Shown here: positions 9,061 to 18,173 of the stretch, in pieces | Numbering within the stretch: position 1 is the stretch's first letter | Layout: each line of letters starts with the position of its first letter | DNA from: an uncultured Bacteroides sp. | GTDB lineage: Bacteria > Bacteroidota > Bacteroidia > Bacteroidales > Bacteroidaceae | Direction of reading: 5' to 3' | Assembly (NCBI GenBank): GCA_900556625.1 | Contig: USPQ01000017.1 | Span: 1-43,169, forward strand | Length of the DNA stretch: 43,169 bases | Position numbers and translations under genes: made by a program | The notes under the pieces: model-generated | Databases searched by the model: none | What the model was told of the DNA's origin: nothing | What the model saw: the letters and a program-made list of their open reading frames with translations, nothing else

Positions 9061-11445
9061 ATGGAATATATTCAGGAAAATAACAATGAAAAAACGACCA
9101 GAGAAAGTGGTTTTAATATCACTTTACGGGATGTTGTAGAGTTGATAATAGCCAATTGGTATTGGTTTGCCATTTCTGTAATTGTCTGTGTGAGTGCTGC
9201 TTACTTGTATACCCGTACACTGGTCCCTGTCTATCAGCGTCAGGCCGTCATGTTAGTGAAGACCGGTGGAAAAACAGCTAATTCGGATATATCCGCCATG
9301 CTGGAACTTCAGGGAGGAGTAACAGGGAGCGGGGTTGAAAATGAAATGTATATCCTTCGCTCGCATCAATTGGTACGTGAGGTAGTCAATCGCCTGCATT
9401 TGGATGTATCGTATGAGGAAGACGGCTTTTTTCGTAATACTTCCTTGTTTGCAGAATCTCCGGTTGAAGTGACTTTTTTTGATCCTTATCACTCTTTTGT
9501 TTCAATGAATGTCACTCCGCTGGATGTAAAGAACTACGCGATTTCCAATTTTGTCGTAGGAGGAAAGAAGCTCTCAATAAATGGTAATCATGCCTATGGA
9601 GACACGTTGCAGACAGAAGCGGGACGAATGGTTGTCAATCTGAAACCTGAGAACCTCTCTACATACATAGGTAAGCCTGTCTTAGTAAAACGTATGAGTC
9701 CGGAAGCGGCTACGGCTATTTATAAAGGAGGTATTTCTACTTCTTTGGCAGGTAAAGGCACTACGATGGTACAAATCACCTGTGTTGGCAATAATGTTTC
9801 ACGTGCCGATGCGATATTGAGTGCTTTGATAAATGTGTATAACGAAACGATTATTGAAGATAAAAATCGTATAGCTGTAAATACGGCTAAATTCATAGAC
9901 GAACGCATTGCGGTTATCGGCAAGGAACTGGGAGATGTAGAAGAAGAATTGACAGACTTTAAACAGCGCAATCGTATTATAGGTACAGAAGGCAACGGCT
10001 CTCAATATCTGGCTGAAAGCAGTCGTGTGAAAGGTGAAACCTTGCAGATGGAAACAGAATTATCTATAGCACAATCCATTAAGAGTTATTTGATGGATGT
10101 AACCCGCAACAATCAACTGATTCCTAATGTTTCCGGAGTGGGAGATGCAAGTGTGCAAAGTCAGATTACCGCTTACAATGAACTTATGCTTCAGCGTAAT
10201 CATCTGTTGGCTGAATCTGGAGAAAAAAATCCGGTTGTCCAGGCAGCTGATAAGAATTTGGCGGAGATGCGTACGGTAATCTCCGGTTCAATGGATAATT
10301 ATATCAAAAATCTTCGTCTACGATTGGACAGGACACGTGCTGTGGAACATCAGATTAATACTGAGATTCAAGCGGTTCCCAAGCAGGAAAAGATGGCGTT
10401 GAGTATTATCCGTCAGCAATCCATTAAAGAGGCATTGTATACTTTCCTGTTGAATAAGCGTGAAGAAAACGCACTTCAGTTAGCTGTAACAGAGGCTAAT
10501 ATTCGGGTTGTAGAGTCTCCATTTGGTTCTAATGCGCCTATTGCCCCTCATTCCACAACTTTTTTGCTGGCTGCTTTAGCAGTGGGATTAGCTATTCCTT
10601 TGGGGATACAAGTGTTGCTGATGCTATGGAATACTTCCGTTCGGGGACGTAAGGATATAGAAGATTATACCACCATTCCGGTGTTGGGTGAGATTCCTTC
10701 CCGCAAGGAAGAAGTGGCAGATAATTCCATAGTAGTAGATGAACATAAGAACGATCTTATCTCTGAAGCTTTCCGCCTATTGCGCTCAAACATCAATTTT
10801 GTAGCAAAGGATGCCCGTGTGATTATGTTTACGTCTACCATGCCCGGTGAAGGAAAGTCTTTTGTGTCTCGAAACCTGGCGGTAGCATTGGCAATAGCCG
10901 GAAAGAAAGTGGTATTGGTAGATACTGATTTGCGCAAACGGACTCAAGGTAAATTAGCGGGTGTCAAACATAAAGAAGGATTGAGTACTTATCTTTCCGG
11001 TTTACATGATAATATAGATAATATATTGGATAAGGGGCTGATTCATCCCGCTGTGGATATGCTTTTAGTTGGTCCTGTACCACCCAATCCTTCCGAACTT
11101 CTGATGAGCAATCGTTTGGAGAAACTGGTAGATGAGCTGAAGAAAAAATATGATTATATAATTTTGGATAATGTCCCTGCACAGGTGGTAGCGGACGCTA
11201 CGATTGTAAATCGTGTGGCTGAATTGACTTTATATGTGGTCCGTGATGGAAAACTCGATCGTCGTTATCTTCCGGAATTGGAACGTTTGCATCAGGAAGG
11301 AAAATTCAAGCATCTGTGCATTGTGTTAAATGACAGCCATATTGAAAAGAAAAAGTATGGTTACGGCTATGGTTATAGCTACGGTTACGGATATGGCTAT
11401 GGGGATGGCTACTATTCGGAGACGAATAAAAAAAATAAGAAATAA
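9061..11445 (+). CDS. Wzc-like capsule chain-length regulator with BY-kinase domain
   Basis: A 794-residue inner-membrane polysaccharide co-polymerase fused to a bacterial tyrosine kinase. Layout: N-terminal Wzz domain with TM1 (about residues 27-47, WYWFAISVIVCVSAAYLY), a long periplasmic region with coiled coils, TM2 (TFLLAALAVGLAIPLGIQVLL), then the cytoplasmic kinase with Walker A (STMPGEGKSF, about residue 593), Walker A' (VVLVDTDLRK) and Walker B (YDYIILDNVPA, about residue 697). The C-terminus is a Tyr/Gly-rich tail of alternating Y and G, the expected autophosphorylation cluster. The start at 9061 directly follows the wza stop. A Wzb-type phosphatase, the usual partner, is not encoded in this window. 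By family knowledge, phosphorylation cycling sets chain length. Confidence 0.95.
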   Translation: MEYIQENNNEKTTRESGFNITLRDVVELIIANWYWFAISVIVCVSAAYLYTRTLVPVYQRQAVMLVKTGGKTANSDISAMLELQGGVTGSGVENEMYILRSHQLVREVVNRLHLDVSYEEDGFFRNTSLFAESPVEVTFFDPYHSFVSMNVTPLDVKNYAISNFVVGGKKLSINGNHAYGDTLQTEAGRMVVNLKPENLSTYIGKPVLVKRMSPEAATAIYKGGISTSLAGKGTTMVQITCVGNNVSRADAILSALINVYNETIIEDKNRIAVNTAKFIDERIAVIGKELGDVEEELTDFKQRNRIIGTEGNGSQYLAESSRVKGETLQMETELSIAQSIKSYLMDVTRNNQLIPNVSGVGDASVQSQITAYNELMLQRNHLLAESGEKNPVVQAADKNLAEMRTVISGSMDNYIKNLRLRLDRTRAVEHQINTEIQAVPKQEKMALSIIRQQSIKEALYTFLLNKREENALQLAVTEANIRVVESPFGSNAPIAPHSTTFLLAALAVGLAIPLGIQVLLMLWNTSVRGRKDIEDYTTIPVLGEIPSRKEEVADNSIVVDEHKNDLISEAFRLLRSNINFVAKDARVIMFTSTMPGEGKSFVSRNLAVALAIAGKKVVLVDTDLRKRTQGKLAGVKHKEGLSTYLSGLHDNIDNILDKGLIHPAVDMLLVGPVPPNPSELLMSNRLEKLVDELKKKYDYIILDNVPAQVVADATIVNRVAELTLYVVRDGKLDRRYLPELERLHQEGKFKHLCIVLNDSHIEKKKYGYGYGYSYGYGYGYGDGYYSETNKKNKK

Positions 11446-11468
11446 GGGGAACTTTTTATTATTGGGGG

Positions 11469-13391
11469 ATGAAAGAAAAATTGAATGCTTTTATCCAGTA
11501 TATAAGTAGAACTTACTTTAGTTATTGGATAATATGGGGAATTGATTTGTTTATTTCAGTGTTGTCCACTTGTTTCACTTATTGGTGGATACATTATAAC
11601 GCTGAAGTGTCTTTGGATAGCCGGGCTATGATTCGGGTTGGAATTTTAGCCGCTATTGCGACTACGATAGCTTCCTATCTTTTCCATACTTATCGTAATA
11701 CCATTCGTTATTCCCAGTTGCGTTGCTTATGGCCGTTGATCTGTTGTTCATCATTCAAATCGGTATGTATAGCGATTGCCATTTTCTTGTGGATTGAACC
11801 GTTCGGACTGTCTGCCAATCAGAGATTGATGTTTGTCTTGTTTGATGGAATGTTGACTTTGATTGCTTTGTCTACTTTCCGTATGTTGATGGTCATAGTC
11901 TACGAGACGCTGATAGAACTGATGAATAAAGAGAATATGCGTATTCTCATTTATGGCACGGATGATAAGAGTGTAGCACTGAAAACCCGTTTACTACATA
12001 GTTCTCATTATAAGGTTATCGGATTCTATTGTTATGGAACTATTTACAAGCATCGTCGTTTGGCGGGATTACCTATTTATTATTTCACCAATGAACAAGA
12101 TTTCCAGCAGCTTATTCGTAAACGCCGTATTCAAGGTATTTTATTTGCTCATAATGAGTCTACCCGTTTAGAGGAAACCCGTTTGCTTCAATATTGCAAG
12201 GATAATCATATCAAGACTTTGATAGCTCCTTCTATCAGCGAAGCAGATGAGAATGGTAGCTTCCATCAATGGGTGCGTCCCGTCAAAATTGAAGACTTGT
12301 TAGGACGTCCGGAGATTAATATCAATATGAGCGAAGTTGCCAATGAATTCAGCGATAAAGTAGTAATGGTTACGGGAGCGGCTGGTAGTATTGGTAGCGA
12401 ACTTTGTCGTCAATTGGCACATCTTGGAATCCGCAAACTAATTATGTTTGATTCGGCCGAGACCCCATTACACAATATTCGTTTGGAATGTGAACGCCGA
12501 TTTCCACATCTTGATTTTGTTCCTGTGATAGGCGATGTACGTGTCATAGAGCGTTTACGTATGGTGTTTGATACCTATCATCCTCAAATTATTTTTCATG
12601 CTGCTGCTTATAAACACGTCCCGTTGATGGAGGAAAATCCATGTGAAGCTGTGTTGGTCAATGTGACCGGTACCCGTCAGGTTGCGGATATGGCAGTTAA
12701 ATATGGAGCGGAAAAGATGATCATGGTTTCCACCGATAAAGCTGTAAATCCTACTAATGTGATGGGGTGCTCCAAACGTTTGGCAGAAATCTATGTACAG
12801 AGTTTGAGCTATGCCATTAAAGAGGGTAAAGTGAAAGGATGTACTAAATTTATAACTACCCGTTTTGGAAATGTATTGGGTAGTAATGGTTCAGTTATTC
12901 CCCGTTTTAAAGAGCAAATAGAAAATGGAGGTCCCGTTACAGTGACTCACCCTGATATCATACGCTATTTCATGACCATTCCGGAAGCGTGTCGTCTGGT
13001 AATGGAGGCCGCCACTATGGGGGAAGGATATGAGATCTTTGTTTTTGAAATGGGAAAACCTGTAAAAATTGTAGATTTGGCCGTTCGTATGATTGAATTG
13101 GCGGGATATAAGCCGAATGAAGATATTGAAATACAATTTACAGGACTACGACCGGGTGAAAAACTGTATGAAGAGGTCTTGAGTGATGAAGAAAATACTA
13201 TTCCTACTCATCATAAGAAGATAAAGATTGCTAAGGTACGTCGGTATGAATATGGGAATATTGTGGAAACATACGATGAATTTGAGAGATTATCCCGCTC
13301 TGTACAAATTTGGAATACGGTGAAGTTAATGAAATGGATAGTTCCTGAATTTAAGTCGAAGAACTCGAGATTTGAAGAGTTAGATAATTAA
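11469..13391 (+). CDS. membrane-bound UDP-sugar 4,6-dehydratase (PglF/WbpM/CapD family)
   Basis: A 640-residue protein with four N-terminal membrane segments (about residues 15-140), a linker Rossmann-like domain (MRILIYGTDDKSVALKTRLL) and a C-terminal extended-SDR dehydratase with NAD(P) motif VTGAAGSIGSEL near residue 302 and the conserved VSTDKAVNPTNVMG near residue 422, where Met replaces the usual SDR tyrosine as in WbpM/PglF relatives. The family converts UDP-GlcNAc to a UDP-4-keto-6-deoxy sugar. With the DegT aminotransferase at the operon's 3' end it could make a UDP-4-amino-4,6-dideoxy-N-acetylhexosamine. Whether the product retains or inverts C5 cannot be read from the sequence. Confidence 0.9.
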   Translation: MKEKLNAFIQYISRTYFSYWIIWGIDLFISVLSTCFTYWWIHYNAEVSLDSRAMIRVGILAAIATTIASYLFHTYRNTIRYSQLRCLWPLICCSSFKSVCIAIAIFLWIEPFGLSANQRLMFVLFDGMLTLIALSTFRMLMVIVYETLIELMNKENMRILIYGTDDKSVALKTRLLHSSHYKVIGFYCYGTIYKHRRLAGLPIYYFTNEQDFQQLIRKRRIQGILFAHNESTRLEETRLLQYCKDNHIKTLIAPSISEADENGSFHQWVRPVKIEDLLGRPEININMSEVANEFSDKVVMVTGAAGSIGSELCRQLAHLGIRKLIMFDSAETPLHNIRLECERRFPHLDFVPVIGDVRVIERLRMVFDTYHPQIIFHAAAYKHVPLMEENPCEAVLVNVTGTRQVADMAVKYGAEKMIMVSTDKAVNPTNVMGCSKRLAEIYVQSLSYAIKEGKVKGCTKFITTRFGNVLGSNGSVIPRFKEQIENGGPVTVTHPDIIRYFMTIPEACRLVMEAATMGEGYEIFVFEMGKPVKIVDLAVRMIELAGYKPNEDIEIQFTGLRPGEKLYEEVLSDEENTIPTHHKKIKIAKVRRYEYGNIVETYDEFERLSRSVQIWNTVKLMKWIVPEFKSKNSRFEELDN

Positions 13392-13402
13392 ATAAAGCTA
13401 CT

Positions 13403-14359
13403 ATGCTTCCTAAAATATCTTGTATTATACCGGTTTATAACACAGAAAAGTATCTTCACCGTTGTTTGGATACTGTATGTAGCCAAACATATTCCAATAT
13501 GGAAATTATATTGGTGGATGATGGGAGTTCTGATAATAGTGGAGTTCTCTGTGATACTTATGCTGCTAAATATCATAATATAAAGGTCTGTCATATATCC
13601 AATGGTGGTGCTTCGTTGGCTAGGAAGATAGGATTGGATATGTCTACAAGTGAGTATGTGACTTTTGTGGATAGTGATGATTATGTTGAGCAAAACTATG
13701 TAAGTGCAATGTATGAGGCTTTGCAGAAGTATGGCACTACGATTGCTGGGTGCGGAGCGCAATGTATAAAGTTGGGGGGTAAGATTAGGATGGTGGGCGA
13801 ACCTCAAATAAAGTTGTTAAAGGGCAACGAATTGATGAGTCGTTTCTTTAATTATGAGTTTTGGGCCTTATGGGGAGGGCTTTATCCAAAGTCTATATTT
13901 ACGGGAATACACTTTCCTAAAGCTACTCTCAGTGAGGATTACTTTATTAAATGCCAGATGTTTCTGAGAGACAGCCAAATGGCATATGTAGATGCTCCAT
14001 TATATATTTATGAGAAACATGAAGGATCGTTGTCAAATACAAAGTTGTCGGAAAGAGCATTTGAGGAGTTTGAGAATACATTGAATGTGTATGAACTGAT
14101 AAAGGATCAGGCTCCTCAGTATTCTCAATTAGCATTAAAGAATACAGCTGAGACAAGCGTTAAGTTATTGTTGATGGGCGATGCAGAACTGCGAAATGGT
14201 TATAAGGCGCAGTATGTATCTATTCGTCAGTTTTTAAATGAACATATTTTTGAGATATATCGTAATCATTACCTTCTTAGAAATGTCAAGGCAATAGCTA
14301 TGTTGCTGAGATTCTGCCCCTATATGGATAAAGTGTTAAACAAAATACTACAAAAATGA
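13403..14359 (+). CDS. glycosyltransferase family 2
   Basis: A 318-residue GT-A enzyme. The N-terminus shows the GT2 pattern ISCIIPVYNTEKYLHRCLDT, nucleotide-binding ILVDDGSSDNSG, the SNGGASLARKIGLD loop and the metal-binding DSDD in VTFVDSDDYVE. Donor and acceptor cannot be predicted. It is the first gene of the variable core, 11 bp after the dehydratase. Its TGA (14357-14359) overlaps an ATG at 14356 as ATGA, the same coupled arrangement used by later genes, which bears on the start of the next gene. Confidence 0.9.
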   Translation: MLPKISCIIPVYNTEKYLHRCLDTVCSQTYSNMEIILVDDGSSDNSGVLCDTYAAKYHNIKVCHISNGGASLARKIGLDMSTSEYVTFVDSDDYVEQNYVSAMYEALQKYGTTIAGCGAQCIKLGGKIRMVGEPQIKLLKGNELMSRFFNYEFWALWGGLYPKSIFTGIHFPKATLSEDYFIKCQMFLRDSQMAYVDAPLYIYEKHEGSLSNTKLSERAFEEFENTLNVYELIKDQAPQYSQLALKNTAETSVKLLLMGDAELRNGYKAQYVSIRQFLNEHIFEIYRNHYLLRNVKAIAMLLRFCPYMDKVLNKILQK

Positions 14360-14421
14360 ATTTCCACCAACACACACACAGTCGTTTACAAGAGATTCCA
14401 ATATGGAACTGTTACGCATAG
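14356..14421 (+). other. coupled but out-of-frame start with (CA)5 tract
   Basis: The ATG at 14356 overlaps the preceding GT2 stop and opens a 21-codon frame that ends at TAG 14419-14421. Inside it is a perfect (CA)5 tract at 14371-14380. With one CA unit fewer this ATG would run in frame into the acyltransferase, giving an N-terminus with the family-like residues RDSNMELLRI. As sequenced, the coupled start is separated from the acyltransferase frame by two bases. Confidence 0.6.
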
Positions 14422-15437
14422 TAGCGATGGTCTTAGTGCTAGTTGTTCATGCATGTGATGCCTCATTCGGTGCGCCAGCAAAGATGCAAATTGCAGAAAC
14501 TCCGCTAATTAGTACAGTAAAACTCTTCATGGAAAGTATTGTGATAGTTTGTGTCAACCTGTTTGTGTTGCTGTCTGGGTGGTATGGTATTAAAGCAAAG
14601 AAAAATAGTCTGTTGAAATTGTTATTTCAAGTTGTTTTCTTTGTAATAGTAGGTTTTGTTATATATAAATTAATGATAATCAATGAAATATTTTCTTTTG
14701 TGCATTTAAGCGACTTACCTGTCAGCGCATTGCTTTTCAATATCCTACTTGTTGATTTTTGGGACTATTGGTTTGTTAAAGCATATCTTCTCCTGTTTAT
14801 CCTTTCGCCAATGCTAAATACATTTGTAGAAAATGTTTCAAGAGAACAGTTTAAGACATTGCTCATCGGTTTCTTTATATTCCAAACTGCTTATGGATGG
14901 TTGTTTGAAGGAGTCTTTTATATATACAAAGGTTATTCAACCATATCATTTATAGGTTTATATTTGTTGGCTCGTTATGTTAAGATATACCGACCAAGGA
15001 TTGCCCATTTCAATAAGTATCATGACTTGCTTATATATCTATTCTGTACACTTATGACTACTGGTTTCGCTGTAGTAATGTTGAAGGTGGGTAACAAGGA
15101 TTGGGCGCAGGCTGCTTTTTATTATTGTAGTCCATTGGTGGTCATTGCATCGTTATATTTGGTGCTGTTCTTCTCCAAGATAAAAATACACAGTCAATTC
15201 ATCAATACTATTGCTGTATCAGCATTTGCTGTGTACCTTTTTCACTGTCAATCTCAGTTGTTTCACTACTATAAAATGTTTATTTCTCAATGGTATAATA
15301 ATTCAAACATAATTGTGTTTCTCTCGTATACAATTTTATTTATAATTGCAGTGTTTATAGCTTCTCTGCTATTAGATAAAGTGAGAATTATATGTTGGAA
15401 CGCGCTTTCAAAACACATTGTCAACAAAATATCATGA
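14403..15437 (+). CDS. acyltransferase-3 family O-acyltransferase, start possibly phase-variable
   Basis: A 344-residue polytopic membrane protein of the acyltransferase-3 (OafA/WcfX-like) family, which usually O-acetylates surface sugars from acetyl-CoA. About ten hydrophobic segments are visible; the N-terminal ELLRIVAMVLVLVVHACD holds the conserved Arg and His, and VNLFVLLSGWYG is the typical family motif. The ATG at 14403 is the first in-frame start, but the family-like residues RDSN lie just upstream in the same frame with no start codon. The natural start is probably the ATG at 14356, now out of frame because of a (CA)5 tract. Expression from 14403 would give a slightly clipped but otherwise full protein. 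The 3' end overlaps the next gene as ATGA at 15434-15437. Confidence 0.85.
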   Translation: MELLRIVAMVLVLVVHACDASFGAPAKMQIAETPLISTVKLFMESIVIVCVNLFVLLSGWYGIKAKKNSLLKLLFQVVFFVIVGFVIYKLMIINEIFSFVHLSDLPVSALLFNILLVDFWDYWFVKAYLLLFILSPMLNTFVENVSREQFKTLLIGFFIFQTAYGWLFEGVFYIYKGYSTISFIGLYLLARYVKIYRPRIAHFNKYHDLLIYLFCTLMTTGFAVVMLKVGNKDWAQAAFYYCSPLVVIASLYLVLFFSKIKIHSQFINTIAVSAFAVYLFHCQSQLFHYYKMFISQWYNNSNIIVFLSYTILFIIAVFIASLLLDKVRIICWNALSKHIVNKIS

Positions 15438-16186
15438 TACCCAAGATAATACATTATTGTTGGTTCGGTTGTAACCCTATACCCATGAACTTACAGAGCT
15501 ATATGGATTCGTGGAAGGCACTGATGCCAGACTGGGAGTGGAAAAGATGGGATGAAGATTCGTTTGATATCCGTAGTATATCCTGGACATCGGAGGCATA
15601 TGATGCAAAGAAATATGCTTTTGTGTCAGACTATGTGCGTTTGTATGCATTGTATGAGTATGGTGGATTGTACTTTGATACTGATGTGAAATTAAAAAAG
15701 AGTTTGGAACCTCTCTGTCAGCGGTATGATGCCTTTATGGGGTATGAAAATAATGAAGAATTGACTTCTGCTGTAATAGCTGTGCCCGCTCACCATCCGT
15801 TAATTGAAAAATTTTTAGTGTATTACAAGGATAAGCACTTCTCACAAGAGATAGTCAGTGGTAATGTGGCAAATGTGCGGATGATGACGGAAATATGCAA
15901 GGAACAAGGTTTGTTGTGCAATGATAAAGAGCAAGACCTTAAGTTGTTTGCAGGTACTGCAGACGAGTGCCAGGTGCATATCTATCCGAAGACCTATTTT
16001 TGTCCACTAGATTTCTATCATAACGAAAATTTCACCAATAACACCTATGCGATCCATTATTTCGATGCATCATGGTTAGACAAGAAAACAAAAGACCGTA
16101 TCCTGCGAGAACGCTCTGTATGGTATAAGGCGACGATTGCTGTAAAGTCAGTGCTGAGCAAAATTCTAACACTAATAAAACGATGA
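15434..16186 (+). CDS. glycosyltransferase family 32 (OCH1-like, DXD motif)
   Basis: A 250-residue glycosyltransferase beginning MIPKIIHYCWFGCNPIP, the standard N-terminus of bacterial capsule GT32 enzymes, so I use the ATG at 15434, which overlaps the preceding stop as ATGA, and not in-frame codons further upstream. The central AKKYAFVSDYVRLYALYEYGGLYFDTDV contains the metal-binding DTD. The C-terminal AIHYFDASWLD matches the family's closing motif. Donor is unknown; related enzymes transfer hexoses. It is paralogous to the GT32 at 26679. It ends in another ATGA overlap (16183-16186) with the fucosyltransferase. Confidence 0.88.
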   Translation: MIPKIIHYCWFGCNPIPMNLQSYMDSWKALMPDWEWKRWDEDSFDIRSISWTSEAYDAKKYAFVSDYVRLYALYEYGGLYFDTDVKLKKSLEPLCQRYDAFMGYENNEELTSAVIAVPAHHPLIEKFLVYYKDKHFSQEIVSGNVANVRMMTEICKEQGLLCNDKEQDLKLFAGTADECQVHIYPKTYFCPLDFYHNENFTNNTYAIHYFDASWLDKKTKDRILRERSVWYKATIAVKSVLSKILTLIKR

Positions 16187-17109
16187 TACACGTATATATA
16201 CGAGGAGGTAGATTGGGCAACCAGTTGTTTCAATACGCTTATATAAGGCACCTTCAGAAGCATAATCCAGAACAGAAGGTATGTTATCATTTTGATGAGG
16301 TGTACCAAGCTGGTTCTCCTGAAGATGATTTTATCAATGCTCTTAAGTTCTTTAAGGTGAAGGATGTGGAGGAAAATGGAACAAATCCGAAGTTGTCTTT
16401 GATGCAGAAAATATTATTAAGAATTTATTGGCGATTCTTTCCTCATAGGGATAATGAATATGAGCGCAATATCTTTCAAAAAAGATGGGTAAGGTTGATG
16501 GATGTGTTTAATCTGAAATATTTGGATGTAGGCTATCATAAGTTTAGAGATAAAGTAGAGGGAGATGTTATTGTTTCAGGTTGTTTTGAAAGTGAAAAAT
16601 ATTTTGCAGACATCAAGAACGAGATACTAGAAGAAATCAAGCCGCTTAGGGGTATTTCAGAAAAGAACCAGTTCATGCTGGAACGTATGCGTAACACAAA
16701 TTCTGTGCTGTTAAGTGTACGCAGAGGCGATTTCGTATATGATACGAAGTTTTTGAGTATGCATGCGGTCTGCACCCCAAAATATTATGAGCGCGCATGG
16801 GAATATATGAAAGCTCATGTGGAGAATCCTGTGTTGTTCATTTTTTCAAATGATATTGAGTGGGTGAAACAGAACCTGGACTTTGGTGTGGAGACTCATT
16901 ACGAAAGTGGTAACGATCCATCGTGGGAAGCATTAGAATTGATGTCGAACTGCAAGCATTTTATTATCTCGAATAGTACCTTTAATTGGTGGGCACAGTA
17001 TAAGAGCACAAATAATGAAAAGATTGTTTGTGCGCCAGCAAGGTGGTGGAATAGTCCACTTAAACCTGATTTGTTTTTAGATAATTGGACTCTGATATCT
17101 GTTGACTAA
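16183..17109 (+). CDS. alpha-1,2-fucosyltransferase, GT11 family
   Basis: A 308-residue GT-B enzyme of family GT11, which transfers fucose from GDP-fucose in alpha-1,2 linkage, usually to galactose. Motifs seen: the N-terminal GGRLGNQLFQYAY; SVRRGDF near residue 180 (family HxRRGDY, donor-binding Arg pair kept, the first His replaced by Val); and FIISNSTFNWWAQY near residue 264. Length is normal for the family. ATGA overlap with the GT32 upstream, and its TAA shares a base with the next ATG (17109). No GDP-fucose synthesis genes lie in the window; in Bacteroides the donor can come from a salvage kinase elsewhere. Specificity for alpha-1,2 linkage is a family inference. Confidence 0.9.
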   Translation: MIHVYIRGGRLGNQLFQYAYIRHLQKHNPEQKVCYHFDEVYQAGSPEDDFINALKFFKVKDVEENGTNPKLSLMQKILLRIYWRFFPHRDNEYERNIFQKRWVRLMDVFNLKYLDVGYHKFRDKVEGDVIVSGCFESEKYFADIKNEILEEIKPLRGISEKNQFMLERMRNTNSVLLSVRRGDFVYDTKFLSMHAVCTPKYYERAWEYMKAHVENPVLFIFSNDIEWVKQNLDFGVETHYESGNDPSWEALELMSNCKHFIISNSTFNWWAQYKSTNNEKIVCAPARWWNSPLKPDLFLDNWTLISVD

Positions 17110-18164
17110 TGAAACCAATATTGAGTATAGTAGTACCTGTATATAATGCAGAAGCATTTGTAGCACGGACGATAGAAAATCTTTTGGCAGAGAGTGTTAG
17201 TAAGGAAATAATTCTTGTGAATGATGGTTCTACTGACGGTAGCCTTGAAATTCTCCAGACATATGCATCTAAATATAGTTGTATCAAAGTAATTAATCAG
17301 GAAAATAGTGGCGTTTCATCAGCTCGTAATGTTGGGATGGACGCTGCTATAGGAGAATATATCTTTTTTAATGATTGTGATGATATACAGGAAATTGGGA
17401 CATTGACACGAGCTGTTGACTATTTTGATATAGGGGTAGATGCTGTGATTTTTTCCTATAAAGATGTGGGAGCTGGAGGTAAAATACTAAGTGTGAAAAA
17501 TTATCTTCCGACCGGTTATTATCCTATAGAAAAATGGGCTAGTGATGTGGAAGGTCTTATAAACAGCCATATTGTCAGTTGTACAGGGACGACTGTTCGT
17601 AAATTGTCTATATTGAGATCCTATGGTATACGCTATAACGAGTCTTTGAATATCTATGAGGATATGATATTTGGTTTTGAATATATGTGTTGTGTTAACA
17701 AACTGTATTATATAAATGAGCCGTGGTATTCGTATGTACACATCAACTCTCATAGTTTGTTTCAAGGATATCATAATACTCAAGCACAAGCTGTACCATT
17801 ACTTCTTAAGACTGTAGAGTGCTTTTTTAATAAAGTCGTTCATGCAGAATATATTCCATATATTCATAAATATGTTCAAATAGTATATAAGGCTACTGTG
17901 CAGAATGAAGCTAAGAATCAACCGTTCTTTTCTTTTGATGCAAAATGTAAATTAAAAATTATAGCAGATTCTCCTTATTTGGAATATTGCAATGCCCCCG
18001 ATTCTCTTCTTCCTAAGATGTATTATTATTGCTTAAGTCATCATCATTTTACTTTGTTGATGTTTCTTGCAGGCTTATATCCGAAAGTTGTCAGTGCAGG
18101 ATGGCGAATTGTGATTCCTGTTGGTAGGTTTGTGAAGCGTAGAATTTTACGAAATAATCCATAA
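17109..18164 (+). CDS. glycosyltransferase family 2
   Basis: A 351-residue GT2 enzyme with LSIVVPVYNAEAFVARTIEN, ILVNDGSTDGS and QENSGVSSARNVGMD. The metal-binding site reads NDCDD where most relatives have DSDD; the two outer acids are kept, so it is probably active. A short C-terminal hydrophobic and basic tail (VVSAGWRIVIPVGRFVKRRIL) suggests membrane association. It shares one base with the preceding fucosyltransferase stop and ends 9 bp before the next gene. Sugar specificity is unknown. Confidence 0.88.
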   Translation: MKPILSIVVPVYNAEAFVARTIENLLAESVSKEIILVNDGSTDGSLEILQTYASKYSCIKVINQENSGVSSARNVGMDAAIGEYIFFNDCDDIQEIGTLTRAVDYFDIGVDAVIFSYKDVGAGGKILSVKNYLPTGYYPIEKWASDVEGLINSHIVSCTGTTVRKLSILRSYGIRYNESLNIYEDMIFGFEYMCCVNKLYYINEPWYSYVHINSHSLFQGYHNTQAQAVPLLLKTVECFFNKVVHAEYIPYIHKYVQIVYKATVQNEAKNQPFFSFDAKCKLKIIADSPYLEYCNAPDSLLPKMYYYCLSHHHFTLLMFLAGLYPKVVSAGWRIVIPVGRFVKRRILRNNP

Positions 18165-18173
18165 TATATAAAA

